Shown: in pieces, positions 25,752-35,291 of the stretch | How the letters are laid out: every line of letters starts with the position of its first letter | How positions within the stretch are numbered: position 1 is the stretch's first letter | NCBI GenBank assembly: GCA_902826815.1 | Contig: CADEGF010000036.1 | Coordinates: forward strand, 1 to 54,731 | Length of the DNA stretch: 54,731 bases | Direction: 5' to 3' | DNA from: an uncultured Mycobacteriaceae bacterium | GTDB lineage: Bacteria; Actinomycetota; Actinomycetes; Mycobacteriales; Mycobacteriaceae | Position numbers and translations under genes: made by a program | Notes under the pieces: generated by a model | The model's input: only the letters and a program-made list of their open reading frames with translations | What the model was told of the DNA's origin: nothing | The model's database searches: none

Positions 25752-26657
25752 TCAGGATACGTGCCGCCACGCGCGAAGGGTTTTTTCGACGTTGTCTGTG
25801 CCCGCCCCGTCGAGCCAGGTGATCCGGTGGTCACGGCGGAACCATGACCGCTGCCGTCGCACGTAGCGCCGGGTTCCGATGAATGTCGGCTCCCGCGCGG
25901 CCGATCCGTCGCCGCCGCTGTCGAGGTCGTCGATCACCTGCGCGTAGCCGAGCGCGCGGGATGCGGTCATACCGTCGCGCAGACCCCAGTCCAGCAGAGC
26001 GCGCACCTCGTCGACGAGGCCGTCGCCGAACATGGTGTCGGTGCGCAGCGCCAGACGATCGTCGAGAACGGCGGTATCCCAGTCCAATCCGACGATCGCA
26101 GTGTCCCAACGTGGCGGGCCGATCGTCGGCGCCGACGCGGCGAACGGCTCACCGGTCAGCTCGACCACCTCGAGCGCCCGCACGATGCGGCGGCCGTCGG
26201 TGGCCAAAATCGAGGCGGCGGCTTCGGAGTCGACGGCGGCAAGCTCCCGGTGCAGCGCCGCGGCACCGATCTCGGCCAGCCGCTGCTCCCACCTCGCCCG
26301 GACGGCCGGGTCGGTGGTGGGGAACGCCCATTCGTCGAGAAGAGACTGGATGTACATCATCGATCCGCCGACGATGACGGGCACCGCTCCGGCGGCGGCG
26401 ATGCCCTCGACGTCGGCGGCCGCGTCCCGCTGATAGCGGGCGACTGTCGCCGTCTCGGTGACCTCGAGCACGTCGAGTTGGTGGTGCGGGATTCCGGCGC
26501 GGTCGGCGGCGGGCAGCTTCGCGGTCCCGATGTCCATCCCGCGGTAGAGCTGCATGGCGTCGGCGTTCACGATTTCTCCGCCGATCCTCTCGGCGACCGC
26601 GAGCGCGAGCGCCGACTTGCCCGTGCCGGTCGGTCCGACGATCGCGAGCGGCCTCAC
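25752..26657 (-). CDS. miaA: tRNA dimethylallyltransferase
   Basis: Adds the isopentenyl group to A37 of tRNAs that read codons starting with U; MiaB then methylthiolates it, and miaB is also in the window. It is 301 residues. The P-loop is [18 protein letters not shown], followed by [21 protein letters not shown] and PHHQLDV, and later [15 protein letters not shown]. The GTG start at 26657 overlaps the stop of the preceding LigB-like gene by four bases (GTGA), which suggests coupled translation. Confidence 0.95.
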   Translation of the reverse strand: MRPLAIVGPTGTGKSALALAVAERIGGEIVNADAMQLYRGMDIGTAKLPAADRAGIPHHQLDVLEVTETATVARYQRDAAADVEGIAAAGAVPVIVGGSMMYIQSLLDEWAFPTTDPAVRARWEQRLAEIGAAALHRELAAVDSEAAASILATDGRRIVRALEVVELTGEPFAASAPTIGPPRWDTAIVGLDWDTAVLDDRLALRTDTMFGDGLVDEVRALLDWGLRDGMTASRALGYAQVIDDLDSGGDGSAAREPTFIGTRRYVRRQRSWFRRDHRITWLDGAGTDNVEKTLRAWRHVS

Positions 26658-27355
26658 GGGTGCCAGACGCCGACGAAATATCCGACGCCGTAGGGCGCCC
26701 CGCGGTAGAGCTCCTCGGCAGATCTGGGCGCTCCGAGGCCGGCGAGCACCTGGTAGGCGACGCGGCCGACGACGACGGCCGACGTGTGTCCGAGAGCCGA
26801 GGTGTCGCCTGCCGCCAACGCGTCGTCGAGCGCGGCCTGCACCGGTATCGAATCGGGGTCGTAGCCACCGGGTGCGGGCGGTGTGAGGGTGTGCACCCCA
26901 TCGGCGACGACGAGCACGCCGACGGCTTCGTCTGCCTCGTCGAGCTCGGTGCGCAGCCGCCTGCCGCGGTCCAGCGCCGCATCGGCGCCAAGGCCGTCGG
27001 CGCACACCCTGACCTCGGCGCTCGCCTGCGGGTTGGCCAGGCCGCGCAGCCAGCCCGTGACCAACGCGCACAGCGGCAGTTCGCTCGCGTCGTCCCCTGG
27101 CCTCCGGCCGTGGGCCCACGCGGCGGGCGACAGCGCCACCCTCATGTCAACCCCGTAGCCCGCGAACGTGCCCGCCCGCTCAGGTCCGATGACGGCGTCG
27201 GCGGATCCGGCGCCGACGGCGATCCATCGCGCAGGCAGCGACGCCGCGGCAGCGAATACGGCCTCGCGGAGGTCGGCCAACTCGGCGGCGGCCGACGACG
27301 CGAGCTCGGGAACGATGACCGGAGCCGACGGCACGATCGCGATGGCGCTCAGCAC
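26654..27355 (-). CDS. Class III extradiol dioxygenase-like (LigB-fold) protein
   Basis: A 233-residue protein, GTG start at 27355, equivalent in place to Rv2728c. The start ([18 protein letters not shown]) and later [23 protein letters not shown] are like LigB-fold dioxygenases and memo-type proteins, but the usual iron-binding His/His/Glu set is not obvious, so the activity is uncertain. The region [12 protein letters not shown] is encoded by a 29-base repeat also found in the DUF349 gene. It is coupled to miaA by a four-base overlap, so a role near tRNA modification or simply shared expression is possible. Confidence 0.7.
   Translation of the reverse strand: MLSAIAIVPSAPVIVPELASSAAAELADLREAVFAAAASLPARWIAVGAGSADAVIGPERAGTFAGYGVDMRVALSPAAWAHGRRPGDDASELPLCALVTGWLRGLANPQASAEVRVCADGLGADAALDRGRRLRTELDEADEAVGVLVVADGVHTLTPPAPGGYDPDSIPVQAALDDALAAGDTSALGHTSAVVVGRVAYQVLAGLGAPRSAEELYRGAPYGVGYFVGVWHP
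27090..27118 (-). repeat. 29-base repeat, copy 1 (in the LigB-like gene)
   Basis: The minus strand here matches 28434-28462 at 28 of 29 positions. It contains the small hairpin GGCC-TCC-GGCC and encodes WAHGRRPGD in frame. Confidence 0.8.
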
Positions 27356-27378
27356 GCAACCAAACTAACGGGCCGACG

Positions 27379-28251
27379 TCACGCGGGCAGTTTCGCCGAC
27401 GCCGCCGCGGCCTCACCACGCGCGAGCGCGGCCGTCGCGACCACCATCGCGGTCACCGCGACGATGAGGATGAACCAGCCCGAGTCCCCCGGCCGCAGCG
27501 CTTCGCCGAGCACCATGACACCGAGCACCGACCCCACCACCGGCTCGGCGACCGTCATGGTCGGCAGGGATGCGGTCAACGAACCGGCCCGGAAGGACGA
27601 CTGCTGGAAGGCCGTGCCTGCGATGGCGACCATCGCCCATGCGTACAGCTCGGGTGTGCGCACCACGGCCAACAACCCGTCGTCGACATGGTCCACCACA
27701 CCCTTCGTCAGCACCGCGAAAACGCCCCACAGCGCGCCGGACACGAAGCCGAGCAGCACCGCGCTCGCGGGGCCCTTCACGATGCCTGCGCCAAGCACGC
27801 ACAGCACGAGGGCGGAGCCAAGGACGAAGACCACGGCCGTCCAGGTCTTCCAGGAGGCGTGCGAATGGCCCTCGGTCGGGTTGCCGACCGTCACGATCAC
27901 CACCACCGAGGCCGCGAGAAGCACCGCCCACAGCCACTCCCACCGAGTCACCCGGCGGCGGCTGATCCGCGCGTTGATGGGCAGCGCGAACAACAGGGAT
28001 GTCACCAGCAGGGCCTGCACGAGCAGCACGGAGCCGAAGCCGAGCGCCGCCGCCTGCAGCGCGAAACCGACCGCGGCAACCAGGCTGCCCAGCCACCATT
28101 GCCCGTCCCGCAGCAGCCGCAGGAACAGCTCGAAATGGCTGACCGGCTCGTCGGTGACGTCATGCGCGGTGCGCTGATGCATGACGTCGCCGATCGCAAT
28201 GAAGAAAGCGGCGCCGATGGCGAAAATGGCGGCGATATCCGCCTTGTCCAT
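27379..28251 (-). CDS. DMT-superfamily membrane transporter
   Basis: A 290-residue protein with nine or ten hydrophobic helices in the drug/metabolite transporter pattern: IAAIFAIGAAFFIAIGDVMH, WWLGSLVAAVGFALQAAALGFG, LLVQALLVTSLLFALPINARI, EWLWAVLLAASVVVIVTVG, VVFVLGSALVLCVLGAGIVKG, AVLLGFVSGALWGVFAVLTKG, AWAMVAIAGTAFQQSSFRAG and the late AEPVVGSVLGVMVLGEALRPG, the EamA-like signature. The substrate is unknown. ATG 28251 follows AGGAGG by seven bases. Rv2729c is the likely counterpart. It probably begins the minus-strand unit that runs to hflX. Confidence 0.85.
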   Translation of the reverse strand: MDKADIAAIFAIGAAFFIAIGDVMHQRTAHDVTDEPVSHFELFLRLLRDGQWWLGSLVAAVGFALQAAALGFGSVLLVQALLVTSLLFALPINARISRRRVTRWEWLWAVLLAASVVVIVTVGNPTEGHSHASWKTWTAVVFVLGSALVLCVLGAGIVKGPASAVLLGFVSGALWGVFAVLTKGVVDHVDDGLLAVVRTPELYAWAMVAIAGTAFQQSSFRAGSLTASLPTMTVAEPVVGSVLGVMVLGEALRPGDSGWFILIVAVTAMVVATAALARGEAAAASAKLPA

Positions 28252-28409
28252 CTCCCCACCTCCTATCCGCGTCGTGATGAGCGTAGGCAAATGGCGGCAT
28301 CGGCGTACGGACGCCGGTCGACCTGTTTGAATAGCGGACGAAGTAAAGGCGCCGCGTCGCGCGGCAGGTGCGCGGAGAAGCCCGCGCGGAGGGCACGAAG
28401 GAACCGAAG

Positions 28410-29819
28410 ATGACGACAAGCGAACCCGGTGCATGGGCCCACGGCCGGAGGTCAGGGGACGATGTGGGCACCGCCCCGCCGGAAGTTGGCGGGGCGACCT
28501 CGGAATCGACGACGACCACCCCAAGACCCGTTCCCCGTCCCGGACCGCCGCGCCCTGGTCCGCGCCCGGGCCCGACGCAGGCCGCCGTCCACGCCGCGCA
28601 TGCCGCCCCGGCCAGCGATCCGCACCAGTTCGGCCGCGTCGACCCCGACGGCACCGTGTGGCTGATCAGCAGCGCAGGCGAACGGAACATCGGGTCCTGG
28701 CAGGCGGGTGACACAGAGGCCGCCTTCGCTCACTTCGGGCGACGTTTCGACGACCTCGACACCGAGGTCACGCTGATGGAGAGCCGGCTGACGTCGGGCA
28801 CGGGTGACGCCCGCAAGATCAAGGCGGCCGCCGCGACGCTCGCCGAAAGCCTGCCAACCGCATCGGTACTCGGCGACGTCGACGCTCTTGCCGCGCGGCT
28901 AACGACGATCGTCGAGCATGCGGACACCGCCGCCGCCGCCGATAAGGCCAAGCGCGAGGAACACCGCGCCGCCCAGACCACCCGCAAGGAGACGCTGGCG
29001 GCCGAGGCCGAGGAGCTCGCCAACACCGCCACCCAGTGGAAGGCCGCAGGCGACAGGCTGCGTGAAATCCTCGAGGAGTGGCGCACGATCAGCGGCCTGG
29101 ACCGCAAGACCGACGATGCGCTGTGGAAGCGCTACTCCGCGGCGCGCGAGGCGTTCAACCGTCGCCGCGGATCGCATTTCGCCGACCTCGACCGCGAGAG
29201 GGCTGGTGCGCGCCAGAACAAAGAGACCCTCTGCGAACGGGCCGAGGCACTGGCCGACTCCACCGACTGGGGTCCCACTGCAGGGGCTTTCCGCGACCTG
29301 CTGGCGGAGTGGAAGGCGGCCGGACGCGCAAGCAAGGACGTCGATGACGCGCTGTGGGCGCGGTTCAAGGCTGCCCAGGACACCTTCTTCAGCGCGCGCA
29401 ATGCGGTGTCCGCCGAGCGCGACGCCGAGTTCAAGTCGAACGCGGAGGCGAAGGAGGCGCTGCTCAAGGAGGCCGAAAGGGTCGACACCTCCGATCTGGA
29501 CGCTGCCCGCGCCGCCCTTCGCACCATCGGTGACAAGTGGGACAAGATCGGCAAGGTGCCGCGCGAGCGCAGCGCCGACCTGGAACGGCGGCTGCGAGCG
29601 ATCGAGAAGAAGGTACGTGACGCGCCGAGCCACGGCGTCGATCCCGAGGCCCAGGCGCGTGCCGACCAATTCCGGGAGCGCGCAGAGCAATACGAGCGAC
29701 AAGAGGAGAAGGCAGCCGCGGCGGGACGCACCAAGGATGCCGAGCAGGCACGAGCCAGCGCCGAGCAGTGGCGCCAGTGGGCCGAGGCCGCTGCCGAGGC
29801 GCTCGGCAAGAAGGGTTAG
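28410..29819 (+). CDS. DUF349-domain coiled-coil protein
   Basis: A 469-residue, mostly helical protein. After a Pro/Arg-rich N-terminal 70 residues ([20 protein letters not shown]) comes a small beta part ([25 protein letters not shown]) and several DUF349 repeats, each with a W in a pattern like [36 protein letters not shown]. It ends in a Glu/Ala coiled coil. DUF349 proteins may bind RNA or ribosomes, but this is not proven. ATG 28410 has AAGGAA nearby. The N-terminal segment carries the second copy of the 29-base repeat. Its stop abuts that of the next, convergent gene. Confidence 0.85.
   Translation: MTTSEPGAWAHGRRSGDDVGTAPPEVGGATSESTTTTPRPVPRPGPPRPGPRPGPTQAAVHAAHAAPASDPHQFGRVDPDGTVWLISSAGERNIGSWQAGDTEAAFAHFGRRFDDLDTEVTLMESRLTSGTGDARKIKAAAATLAESLPTASVLGDVDALAARLTTIVEHADTAAAADKAKREEHRAAQTTRKETLAAEAEELANTATQWKAAGDRLREILEEWRTISGLDRKTDDALWKRYSAAREAFNRRRGSHFADLDRERAGARQNKETLCERAEALADSTDWGPTAGAFRDLLAEWKAAGRASKDVDDALWARFKAAQDTFFSARNAVSAERDAEFKSNAEAKEALLKEAERVDTSDLDAARAALRTIGDKWDKIGKVPRERSADLERRLRAIEKKVRDAPSHGVDPEAQARADQFRERAEQYERQEEKAAAAGRTKDAEQARASAEQWRQWAEAAAEALGKKG
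28434..28462 (+). repeat. 29-base repeat, copy 2 (in the DUF349 gene)
   Basis: Differs from the copy at 27090-27118 (other strand) by one base and is read in the same codon frame, giving WAHGRRSGD inside residues 8-20 of the DUF349 protein. Confidence 0.8.
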
Positions 29820-30437
29820 CTAGGTCTTCTCGGGACCGTCGCTGTCGTCATCGCGGTCGTCGTCCATGCTCTCCAACAGACCCTTGGTCTGACGCTTGGC
29901 GACGGCCCGGCGACGCTCCTCCTCTGCGGCGAGTTGCAGGGCGGTACGCGCCCACACCGCCCGCGCCCAGTTGTAGGTCAGCACGATCACCGTGAGCCAC
30001 GCGATGATCAGCCCGATGCCGGGGCCGGGATGCGGTGCGGGGGCGGTCTGGCGTGACCACACCGCGAGCAGTCCCGAGAGCGATGCCACGGTGGATCCGG
30101 CCAGCGCGATCCATGCCAGCGCCCATCGCCTGGTCAGCAGGGCCAGCATCGAGAAGCCGACGCTGAACACCAGCGTCAGCCAGATGAACACCCGCGACGG
30201 CAGCGAGATCCCCGCGGAGATCGCGGCGTCGTTGCCAGCCAGCACATCCCAGCCCCTTGCACCGCCGGTGTGCGGAAGAATGAAGGTCAGCAGCAGAACG
30301 AAGACCGCCGTGGCGATGGCCAATGCCCTTGGGCCGGGATCGATTTCCCTGGCGACGCGGCGTTCGGCCGCTTCGATCTCGCCCTTGAACTCTGCGAAGT
30401 CGCCGTTCTTGGGGTCGCCCGCGCTCACCGCGTACAT
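29820..30437 (-). CDS. Four-helix membrane protein (Rv2732c-like)
   Basis: A 205-residue protein, ATG 30437. A soluble N-terminus ([25 protein letters not shown]) is followed by four helices: [63 protein letters not shown] and [23 protein letters not shown] charged tail follows ([31 protein letters not shown]). Function unknown; it is conserved next to miaB in mycobacteria. Its start overlaps the end of miaB by 13 bases, so translation is probably coupled. Confidence 0.8.
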   Translation of the reverse strand: MYAVSAGDPKNGDFAEFKGEIEAAERRVAREIDPGPRALAIATAVFVLLLTFILPHTGGARGWDVLAGNDAAISAGISLPSRVFIWLTLVFSVGFSMLALLTRRWALAWIALAGSTVASLSGLLAVWSRQTAPAPHPGPGIGLIIAWLTVIVLTYNWARAVWARTALQLAAEEERRRAVAKRQTKGLLESMDDDRDDDSDGPEKT

Positions 30438-32014
30438 CCAGCTGCCGCGGGCTGGTTCGCGGGTGTGCCGATGCCCGGCATGCCCAGACCCACGCCGTTG
30501 GGCCGCCGACCTGCCTGGTGCGCGTCCCCCGCACGGGTGCGCCGATGCGACAGCAGTGCGCCGTCGGCGATCAGGTGGTGCGGCGCAGCGTCCGTGACGA
30601 CGGTGGTGACGACGTCGCCGGGCCGGATGTCGGCGCCCGTCGGGGTGAAGTGCACCAGCCTGCCGTCGCGTGCACGCCCGGACATCCGGGCGGTGCGGCT
30701 GTCCTTGCGGCCCTCGCCGAGGGCTACCAGCAGCTCGACGTCGCGGCCGATCGCGACGATGTTCTCCTCGAGTGAGATTCGCTCCTGAAGGTCGATGAGG
30801 CGTTGATAGCGCTCCTGGACAACCGCTTTCGGCAACTGGCCGGCAAGCTCAGCCGCCGGCGTGCCGGGTCGTTTCGAGTACTGGAACGTGAACGCCGCGC
30901 TGAAGCGAGCGGCTGCCACCACATCGAGGGTGTCCTGAAAATCCTCTTCCGTCTCACCGGGGAAGCCCACGATCAGGTCGGTGGTGATGGCCGCGTGCGG
31001 GATGGCCGTGCGCACTTTCGCGAGGATGGACAGGAATCGGTCGGAGCGGTACGAGCGGCGCATGGCTCGCAGCACCCGGTCCGAACCTGACTGCATCGGC
31101 ATGTGAAGCGCCGGGCAGACATTCGGCGTCTCAGCCATGGCTTCGATGACGTCGTCGGTGAATTCTGCCGGGTGAGGTGAGGTGAACCGCACCCGCTCCA
31201 GCCCGTCGATCCGCCCGCATGCGCGCAACAGTTGCGCGAACGCCCCGCGGTCTCGTGGCTGTTCCGGGTCTGCGAACGAGACGCCGTAGGCGTTGACGTT
31301 CTGCCCGAGCAGTGTCACCTCGAGCACGCCCTGGTCCACCAGCGCCTGGACTTCGGCGAGCACCTCGGCCGGCCTGCGGTCGACCTCTTTGCCGCGCAAT
31401 GCGGGCACAATGCAGAACGTGCAGGTGTTGTTGCACCCCACCGAAATGGAAACCCAACCGGCGTAAGCGGATTCCCGCGAAACAGGCAGGTTGGACGGGA
31501 ATTCCTGCAGGGCCTCGACGATTTCGACCTGGGCGGCCTTGTTGTGCCTTGCCCGGTCCAGAAGTGTCGGCAACGACCCGATGTTGTGCGTGCCGAAGAC
31601 GACGTCCACCCACGGCGCTTGGCGCAGCACCGCGTCGCGGTCCTTCTGAGCCAGGCAGCCGCCGACGGCGATCTGCATATCGGGGTCGGCCTGTTTGCGC
31701 GGGACCAGGTGGCTGAGGTTGCCGTACAGCTTGTTGTCGGCGTTCTCGCGCACCGCACAGGTGTTGAACACCACCACGTCGGCGTCGGCGCCGTCGGCCG
31801 CACGCCGGTACCCCGCCGCCTCAAGCAAGCCTGCCAGCCGCTCGGAATCGTGCACGTTCATCTGGCAGCCATAAGTACGCACCTGGTAGGTGCGCACTGC
31901 CGACGAGCGCTCGCGCGTGGGGGCACTCCCCTCCCAAGCTGGGGGCCCACCCGCCCGAAGGGCAGGGGGAGAGCCGAGCCTTTCGTCGGGAGCCATCGAA
32001 GTCACCAGACCCAT
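30425..32014 (-). CDS. miaB: tRNA-2-methylthio-N6-dimethylallyladenosine synthase MiaB
   Basis: Radical-SAM methylthiotransferase that completes ms2i6A37 in tRNA. The 529 residues hold the N-terminal cluster cysteines ([26 protein letters not shown]), the SAM cluster CNNTCTFC, the radical-SAM core ([38 protein letters not shown]) and a C-terminal TRAM domain. The start is uncertain: ATG 32014 gives an N-terminal segment (about residues 11-36) encoded by a G/C-rich repeat, while a downstream GTG near the [11 protein letters not shown] motif would give a normal-size protein. The C-terminal tail after the TRAM domain ([13 protein letters not shown]..) is also unusual. Confidence 0.94.
   Translation of the reverse strand: MGLVTSMAPDERLGSPPALRAGGPPAWEGSAPTRERSSAVRTYQVRTYGCQMNVHDSERLAGLLEAAGYRRAADGADADVVVFNTCAVRENADNKLYGNLSHLVPRKQADPDMQIAVGGCLAQKDRDAVLRQAPWVDVVFGTHNIGSLPTLLDRARHNKAAQVEIVEALQEFPSNLPVSRESAYAGWVSISVGCNNTCTFCIVPALRGKEVDRRPAEVLAEVQALVDQGVLEVTLLGQNVNAYGVSFADPEQPRDRGAFAQLLRACGRIDGLERVRFTSPHPAEFTDDVIEAMAETPNVCPALHMPMQSGSDRVLRAMRRSYRSDRFLSILAKVRTAIPHAAITTDLIVGFPGETEEDFQDTLDVVAAARFSAAFTFQYSKRPGTPAAELAGQLPKAVVQERYQRLIDLQERISLEENIVAIGRDVELLVALGEGRKDSRTARMSGRARDGRLVHFTPTGADIRPGDVVTTVVTDAAPHHLIADGALLSHRRTRAGDAHQAGRRPNGVGLGMPGIGTPANQPAAAGCTR
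31909..31980. repeat. G/C-rich repeat-like segment at the 5' end of miaB
   Basis: A 72-base tract of alternating G and C blocks with several short inverted repeats (for example GCCC-GAA-GGGC). In the miaB frame it encodes [20 protein letters not shown], unlike any MiaB segment. It looks like an inserted mycobacterial repeat of the intergenic-hairpin kind. Confidence 0.5.
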
Positions 32015-32097
32015 GTTACGGACGGCACAGGCGCGTTAATTGGGCGGATTCACGAGTTGGAGACAAGCTGCGCATTACCTGGGTAAGGTCAGCACCC

Positions 32098-32838
32098 ATG
32101 GGTACGCCGATGGTCTCCATCAAGGCCGTCAACAAGCACTTCGGCGATCTCCACGTTCTCAAGGACATCAACCTCGACGTCGACCGCGGAGAGGTCATCG
32201 TCGTGCTGGGGCCGTCCGGTTCGGGCAAATCGACGTTGTGCCGCACCATCAATCGACTCGAGACCATCGAATCAGGCACGATCGAGATCGACGGGGAGAT
32301 ATTGCCCGACGAGGGACGCAAGCTGGCACAGCTGCGATCCGATGTCGGTATGGTGTTCCAGTCGTTCAATCTGTTCGCGCACAAGACAATTCTGCAAAAC
32401 GTCACGCTCGCTCCGATGAAGGTCCGGAAGGCGTCGAAGGACGAGGCCCGCAAGAAGGCGATGGAGCTGCTGGAACGCGTTGGGATCGCCAACCAGGCGG
32501 ACAAGTACCCCGCACAGCTATCCGGCGGCCAGCAACAGCGGGTGGCCATCGCGCGGTCGCTCGCGATGAACCCGAAGGTGATGCTGTTCGACGAGCCGAC
32601 CAGCGCGCTGGATCCGGAGATGATCAGCGAGGTGCTGGCGGTGATGACCTCGCTGGCCAAGGACGGCATGACGATGATCGTGGTGACCCACGAGATGGGC
32701 TTCGCCCGCGGCGCCGCCAACAGGGTGGTGTTCATGGCTGACGGCGCGATCGTCGAGGCAGCCGAGCCCAAGGAGTTCTTCGGCAACCCCAAGTCCGACC
32801 GCGCAAAAGATTTCCTCGGAAAGATCCTCAAGCACTAA
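32098..32838 (+). CDS. gluA: Glutamate ABC transporter ATP-binding protein
   Basis: ATPase of a polar amino-acid ABC importer, 246 residues. Walker A is [14 protein letters not shown], the Q-loop [17 protein letters not shown], the signature [16 protein letters not shown], Walker [15 protein letters not shown] and the H-loop VTHEMGFA. It is nearly typical of GluA/GlnQ. It is first in a four-gene operon ending at 35291 and lies 29 bases before gluB. In mycobacteria such a cluster takes up glutamate or aspartate. ATG 32098 is used; ATG 32110 ([12 protein letters not shown]) is equally possible. Confidence 0.93.
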   Translation: MGTPMVSIKAVNKHFGDLHVLKDINLDVDRGEVIVVLGPSGSGKSTLCRTINRLETIESGTIEIDGEILPDEGRKLAQLRSDVGMVFQSFNLFAHKTILQNVTLAPMKVRKASKDEARKKAMELLERVGIANQADKYPAQLSGGQQQRVAIARSLAMNPKVMLFDEPTSALDPEMISEVLAVMTSLAKDGMTMIVVTHEMGFARGAANRVVFMADGAIVEAAEPKEFFGNPKSDRAKDFLGKILKH

Positions 32839-32867
32839 GAGCACGCCCCCGGCGAAAGGAATCGAAT

Positions 32868-33689
32868 ATGCCGTCCTTCCCATTGCGCGTCGCAGGCGCC
32901 GTCGCACTGGCCATCGCACTGCCGTTCGCGGTATCGGCCTGCGGCGGTGGCGGTGGCGGTGGCGACGAGAACTCCATCGTGATCGGCACCAAGTTCGACC
33001 AGCCCGGCCTCGGCCTGAAGAACCCCGACGGCACGATGAGCGGGTTCGACGTCGACGTCGCCACCTTTGTGGCCAAGGAACTCGGATTCACCCCCGAGCA
33101 GATCGAGTGGAAGGAATCGCCCTCGGGCCAGCGCGAGACGCTGATCCAGAACGACCAGGTCAAGTTCATCGTCGCCACCTACTCGATCACCGATTCCCGC
33201 AAGGAGAAGGTCAGCTTCGCCGGGCCGTACCTGATCACCGGCCAGAGCCTGCTGGTGAAGGCCGACAACACCGACATCACCGGTGCGGAGTCGCTGCAGA
33301 ACAACAAGAAGCTGTGCTCGGTGTCGGGCTCGACGCCGGCCCAGCGGATCAAGGACAAGTATCCGGGTGTGCAGCTGCAGCAGTACGACACCTATTCGGC
33401 GTGCGTCGAGGCGCTGAAGAACGGCGCCGTCGACGCGGTGACCACCGACGAGGTCATCCTCGCCGGTTATGCCGCCCAAAGCCCTGGCGTCTTCAAGATC
33501 GTCGGCAAGCCGTTCTCGGAGGAGAACTACGGGGTCGGTCTGAAGAAGGACGACACCGAGCTGTGCACCAAGGTCACCGACGCACTCAAGAAGATGGAGT
33601 CGGACGGCGCATGGAAGGAAGCGTGGGACAAGAACCTGGGCCCCGCGGGTCTGGCCGCACCGACGCCACCGACGCCCGCCGCTTGCTGA
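32868..33689 (+). CDS. gluB: Glutamate-binding lipoprotein
   Basis: A 273-residue periplasmic-type solute-binding lipoprotein (family 3). The signal FPLRVAGAVALAIALPFAVSAC ends in lipobox VSAC, followed by a run of seven Gly. The binding fold shows VIGTKFDQPGLGLKNPDGTMSGFDVDVATFVAKELGF, the ligand-gripping SGQRETLIQNDQVKFIVATYSIT and VSFAGPYLITGQSLLV, with LCSVSGSTPAQRI and DAVTTDEVILAGYAAQ in the second lobe. Specificity for Glu is by operon homology. A GCGAAAGGAA ribosome site lies before ATG 32868. Confidence 0.92.
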   Translation: MPSFPLRVAGAVALAIALPFAVSACGGGGGGGDENSIVIGTKFDQPGLGLKNPDGTMSGFDVDVATFVAKELGFTPEQIEWKESPSGQRETLIQNDQVKFIVATYSITDSRKEKVSFAGPYLITGQSLLVKADNTDITGAESLQNNKKLCSVSGSTPAQRIKDKYPGVQLQQYDTYSACVEALKNGAVDAVTTDEVILAGYAAQSPGVFKIVGKPFSEENYGVGLKKDDTELCTKVTDALKKMESDGAWKEAWDKNLGPAGLAAPTPPTPAAC

Positions 33690-33714
33690 CGCCGACACAG
33701 CTGACAAGTCGCCC

Positions 33715-34404
33715 GTGAACTCCGAGGTACTACCCGGCTTCACCGTCGGCCAGATCCTCGAGGCGTTCTGGACGACGATCCAGCTGACGGTGTACTCGGC
33801 GATCGGTGCGCTGATCCTCGGCACGGTGCTGGCCGCCATGCGGCTGGCACCGGTGCCGATGCTCAACTGGATCGGCACGACCTACGTCAACGTCGTGCGC
33901 AACACCCCGCTCACGCTGATCATCCTGTTCTGCTCATTTGGACTCTCGCAGACGCTGGGCATCACCCTGGTCGACTCTCAGTCGGCGACGTCGATCGAGG
34001 ACAGCAACTTCCGGCTCGCGGTGCTCGGATTCACTGTGTACACCGCGGCATTCGTATGCGAAACGGTGCGTTCCGGCGTGAACACGATTCCGCTCGGCCA
34101 GGCCGAAGCGGCTCGCTCGCTTGGTCTGACATTCGGCCAGAACCTGCGAATGGTCATGCTGCCGCAGGCTTTTCGCGCGGTCGTCGCTCCCCTTGGCTCG
34201 GTGTTGATCGCACTGACCAAGAACACCACGATCGCGTCGGCCATCGGCGTGGCGGAGGCCGCGCTGCTGATGAAGGAGATGATCGAGAACACCGCGGCAC
34301 TGATCACCGTCGGCTCAATCTTCGCGGGCGGGTTCATCCTCCTGACGCTGCCGACGGGCCTGTTCTTCAGTTGGCTGGGTAAACGGCTGGCGGTGGCAAG
34401 GTGA
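33715..34404 (+). CDS. gluC: Glutamate ABC transporter permease 1
   Basis: A 229-residue inner-membrane permease with five helices (FWTTIQLTVYSAIGALILGTVLAAMRL, NTPLTLIILFCSFGLSQTLG, FRLAVLGFTVYTAAFVCETVRSG, PLGSVLIALTKNTTIASAIGVAEAALL, ALITVGSIFAGGFILLTLPTGLFF). The EAA loop, AEAARSLGLTFGQNLRMVMLPQAFR, contacts the ATPase. The GTG start at 33715 has no strong ribosome site. Its stop overlaps the start of gluD by four bases (GTGA). Confidence 0.92.
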   Translation: MNSEVLPGFTVGQILEAFWTTIQLTVYSAIGALILGTVLAAMRLAPVPMLNWIGTTYVNVVRNTPLTLIILFCSFGLSQTLGITLVDSQSATSIEDSNFRLAVLGFTVYTAAFVCETVRSGVNTIPLGQAEAARSLGLTFGQNLRMVMLPQAFRAVVAPLGSVLIALTKNTTIASAIGVAEAALLMKEMIENTAALITVGSIFAGGFILLTLPTGLFFSWLGKRLAVAR

Positions 34405-35291
34405 CCGGGTCGTCGGTCCTCTTCGACGCGCCCGGTCCGAGAGGGCGTCTGCGGAATCATCTGATCTCGGCGGTCACCATCGTCGTCACGCTCCTGGTGA
34501 TCTGGGTGGTCTACGCCAAGCTGAACGCGAAGGGGCAGCTGACCGCAGCGAAGTGGGAGCCCTTCGTAAGCGCGAACCTGTGGAAGACCTACATCCTGCC
34601 CGGTGTGCAGGGCACACTCACCGCCGCCGCGGTGTCCATCGTGCTCGCGCTGCTGCTCGGATTCCTCCTCGGCGTCGGCCGGATGTCGGCCCACAACGCG
34701 ATCCGCTGGACGTCGTCGGTGATCGTGGAGTTCTTCCGCGCAGTACCGGTGTTGATCATGATGATCTTCGCGTACTTCCTGTACGCGTCCTATGACGTGT
34801 TCCCGTCGAAGCATCTCGCGCTGGCCGGTGTCATCACGGGCCTGACCCTCTACAACGGCGCCGTCATCGCCGAGATCGTGCGCGCAGGTGTCAACGCGCT
34901 TCCCAAAGGCCAGGCGGAGGCGGCGTCCTCGTTGGGGCTCGGGTGGGGTCAGACCATGCGGTCGATCCTGTTGCCGCAGGCGATCACGTCGATGCTGCCC
35001 GTGTTGATCTCGCAGCTGGTGGTGGTGTTGAAGGACACCGCGATCGGCTACCAGATCACCTTCCTGGAGATGGTGCGTCAGGGCACGCAGGTCGGTTCTG
35101 CCTATGGCAACTACATTCCCGCGCTCATCGTCATTGCGGTCTTGATGATCACCGTCAACTTCGCGCTGTCGCAGTTCGCCGTGTGGCTGGAGGGCCGGAT
35201 GCGGCGATCCCGTCGCACCCCGGAGCCCATACACGTCGACCAGCCTGTCACGCAGGGCACGTTCGCCGCGGGCGGCGGCGGCACGATCTAG
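34401..35291 (+). CDS. gluD: Glutamate ABC transporter permease 2
   Basis: The partner permease, 296 residues, GTG 34401 overlapping gluC by four bases. Helices include HLISAVTIVVTLLVIWVVYAKL, GVQGTLTAAAVSIVLALLLGFLLGV, VIVEFFRAVPVLIMMIFAYFLY and SYGNYIPALIVIAVLMITVNFALSQF-like segments near the end. The EAA motif is QAEAASSLGLGWGQTMRSILLPQAITS. It is longer than gluC through an N-terminal helix and a polar tail. It ends the gluABCD operon and its stop overlaps the end of the convergent oxidoreductase gene. Confidence 0.92.
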   Translation: MTGSSVLFDAPGPRGRLRNHLISAVTIVVTLLVIWVVYAKLNAKGQLTAAKWEPFVSANLWKTYILPGVQGTLTAAAVSIVLALLLGFLLGVGRMSAHNAIRWTSSVIVEFFRAVPVLIMMIFAYFLYASYDVFPSKHLALAGVITGLTLYNGAVIAEIVRAGVNALPKGQAEAASSLGLGWGQTMRSILLPQAITSMLPVLISQLVVVLKDTAIGYQITFLEMVRQGTQVGSAYGNYIPALIVIAVLMITVNFALSQFAVWLEGRMRRSRRTPEPIHVDQPVTQGTFAAGGGGTI

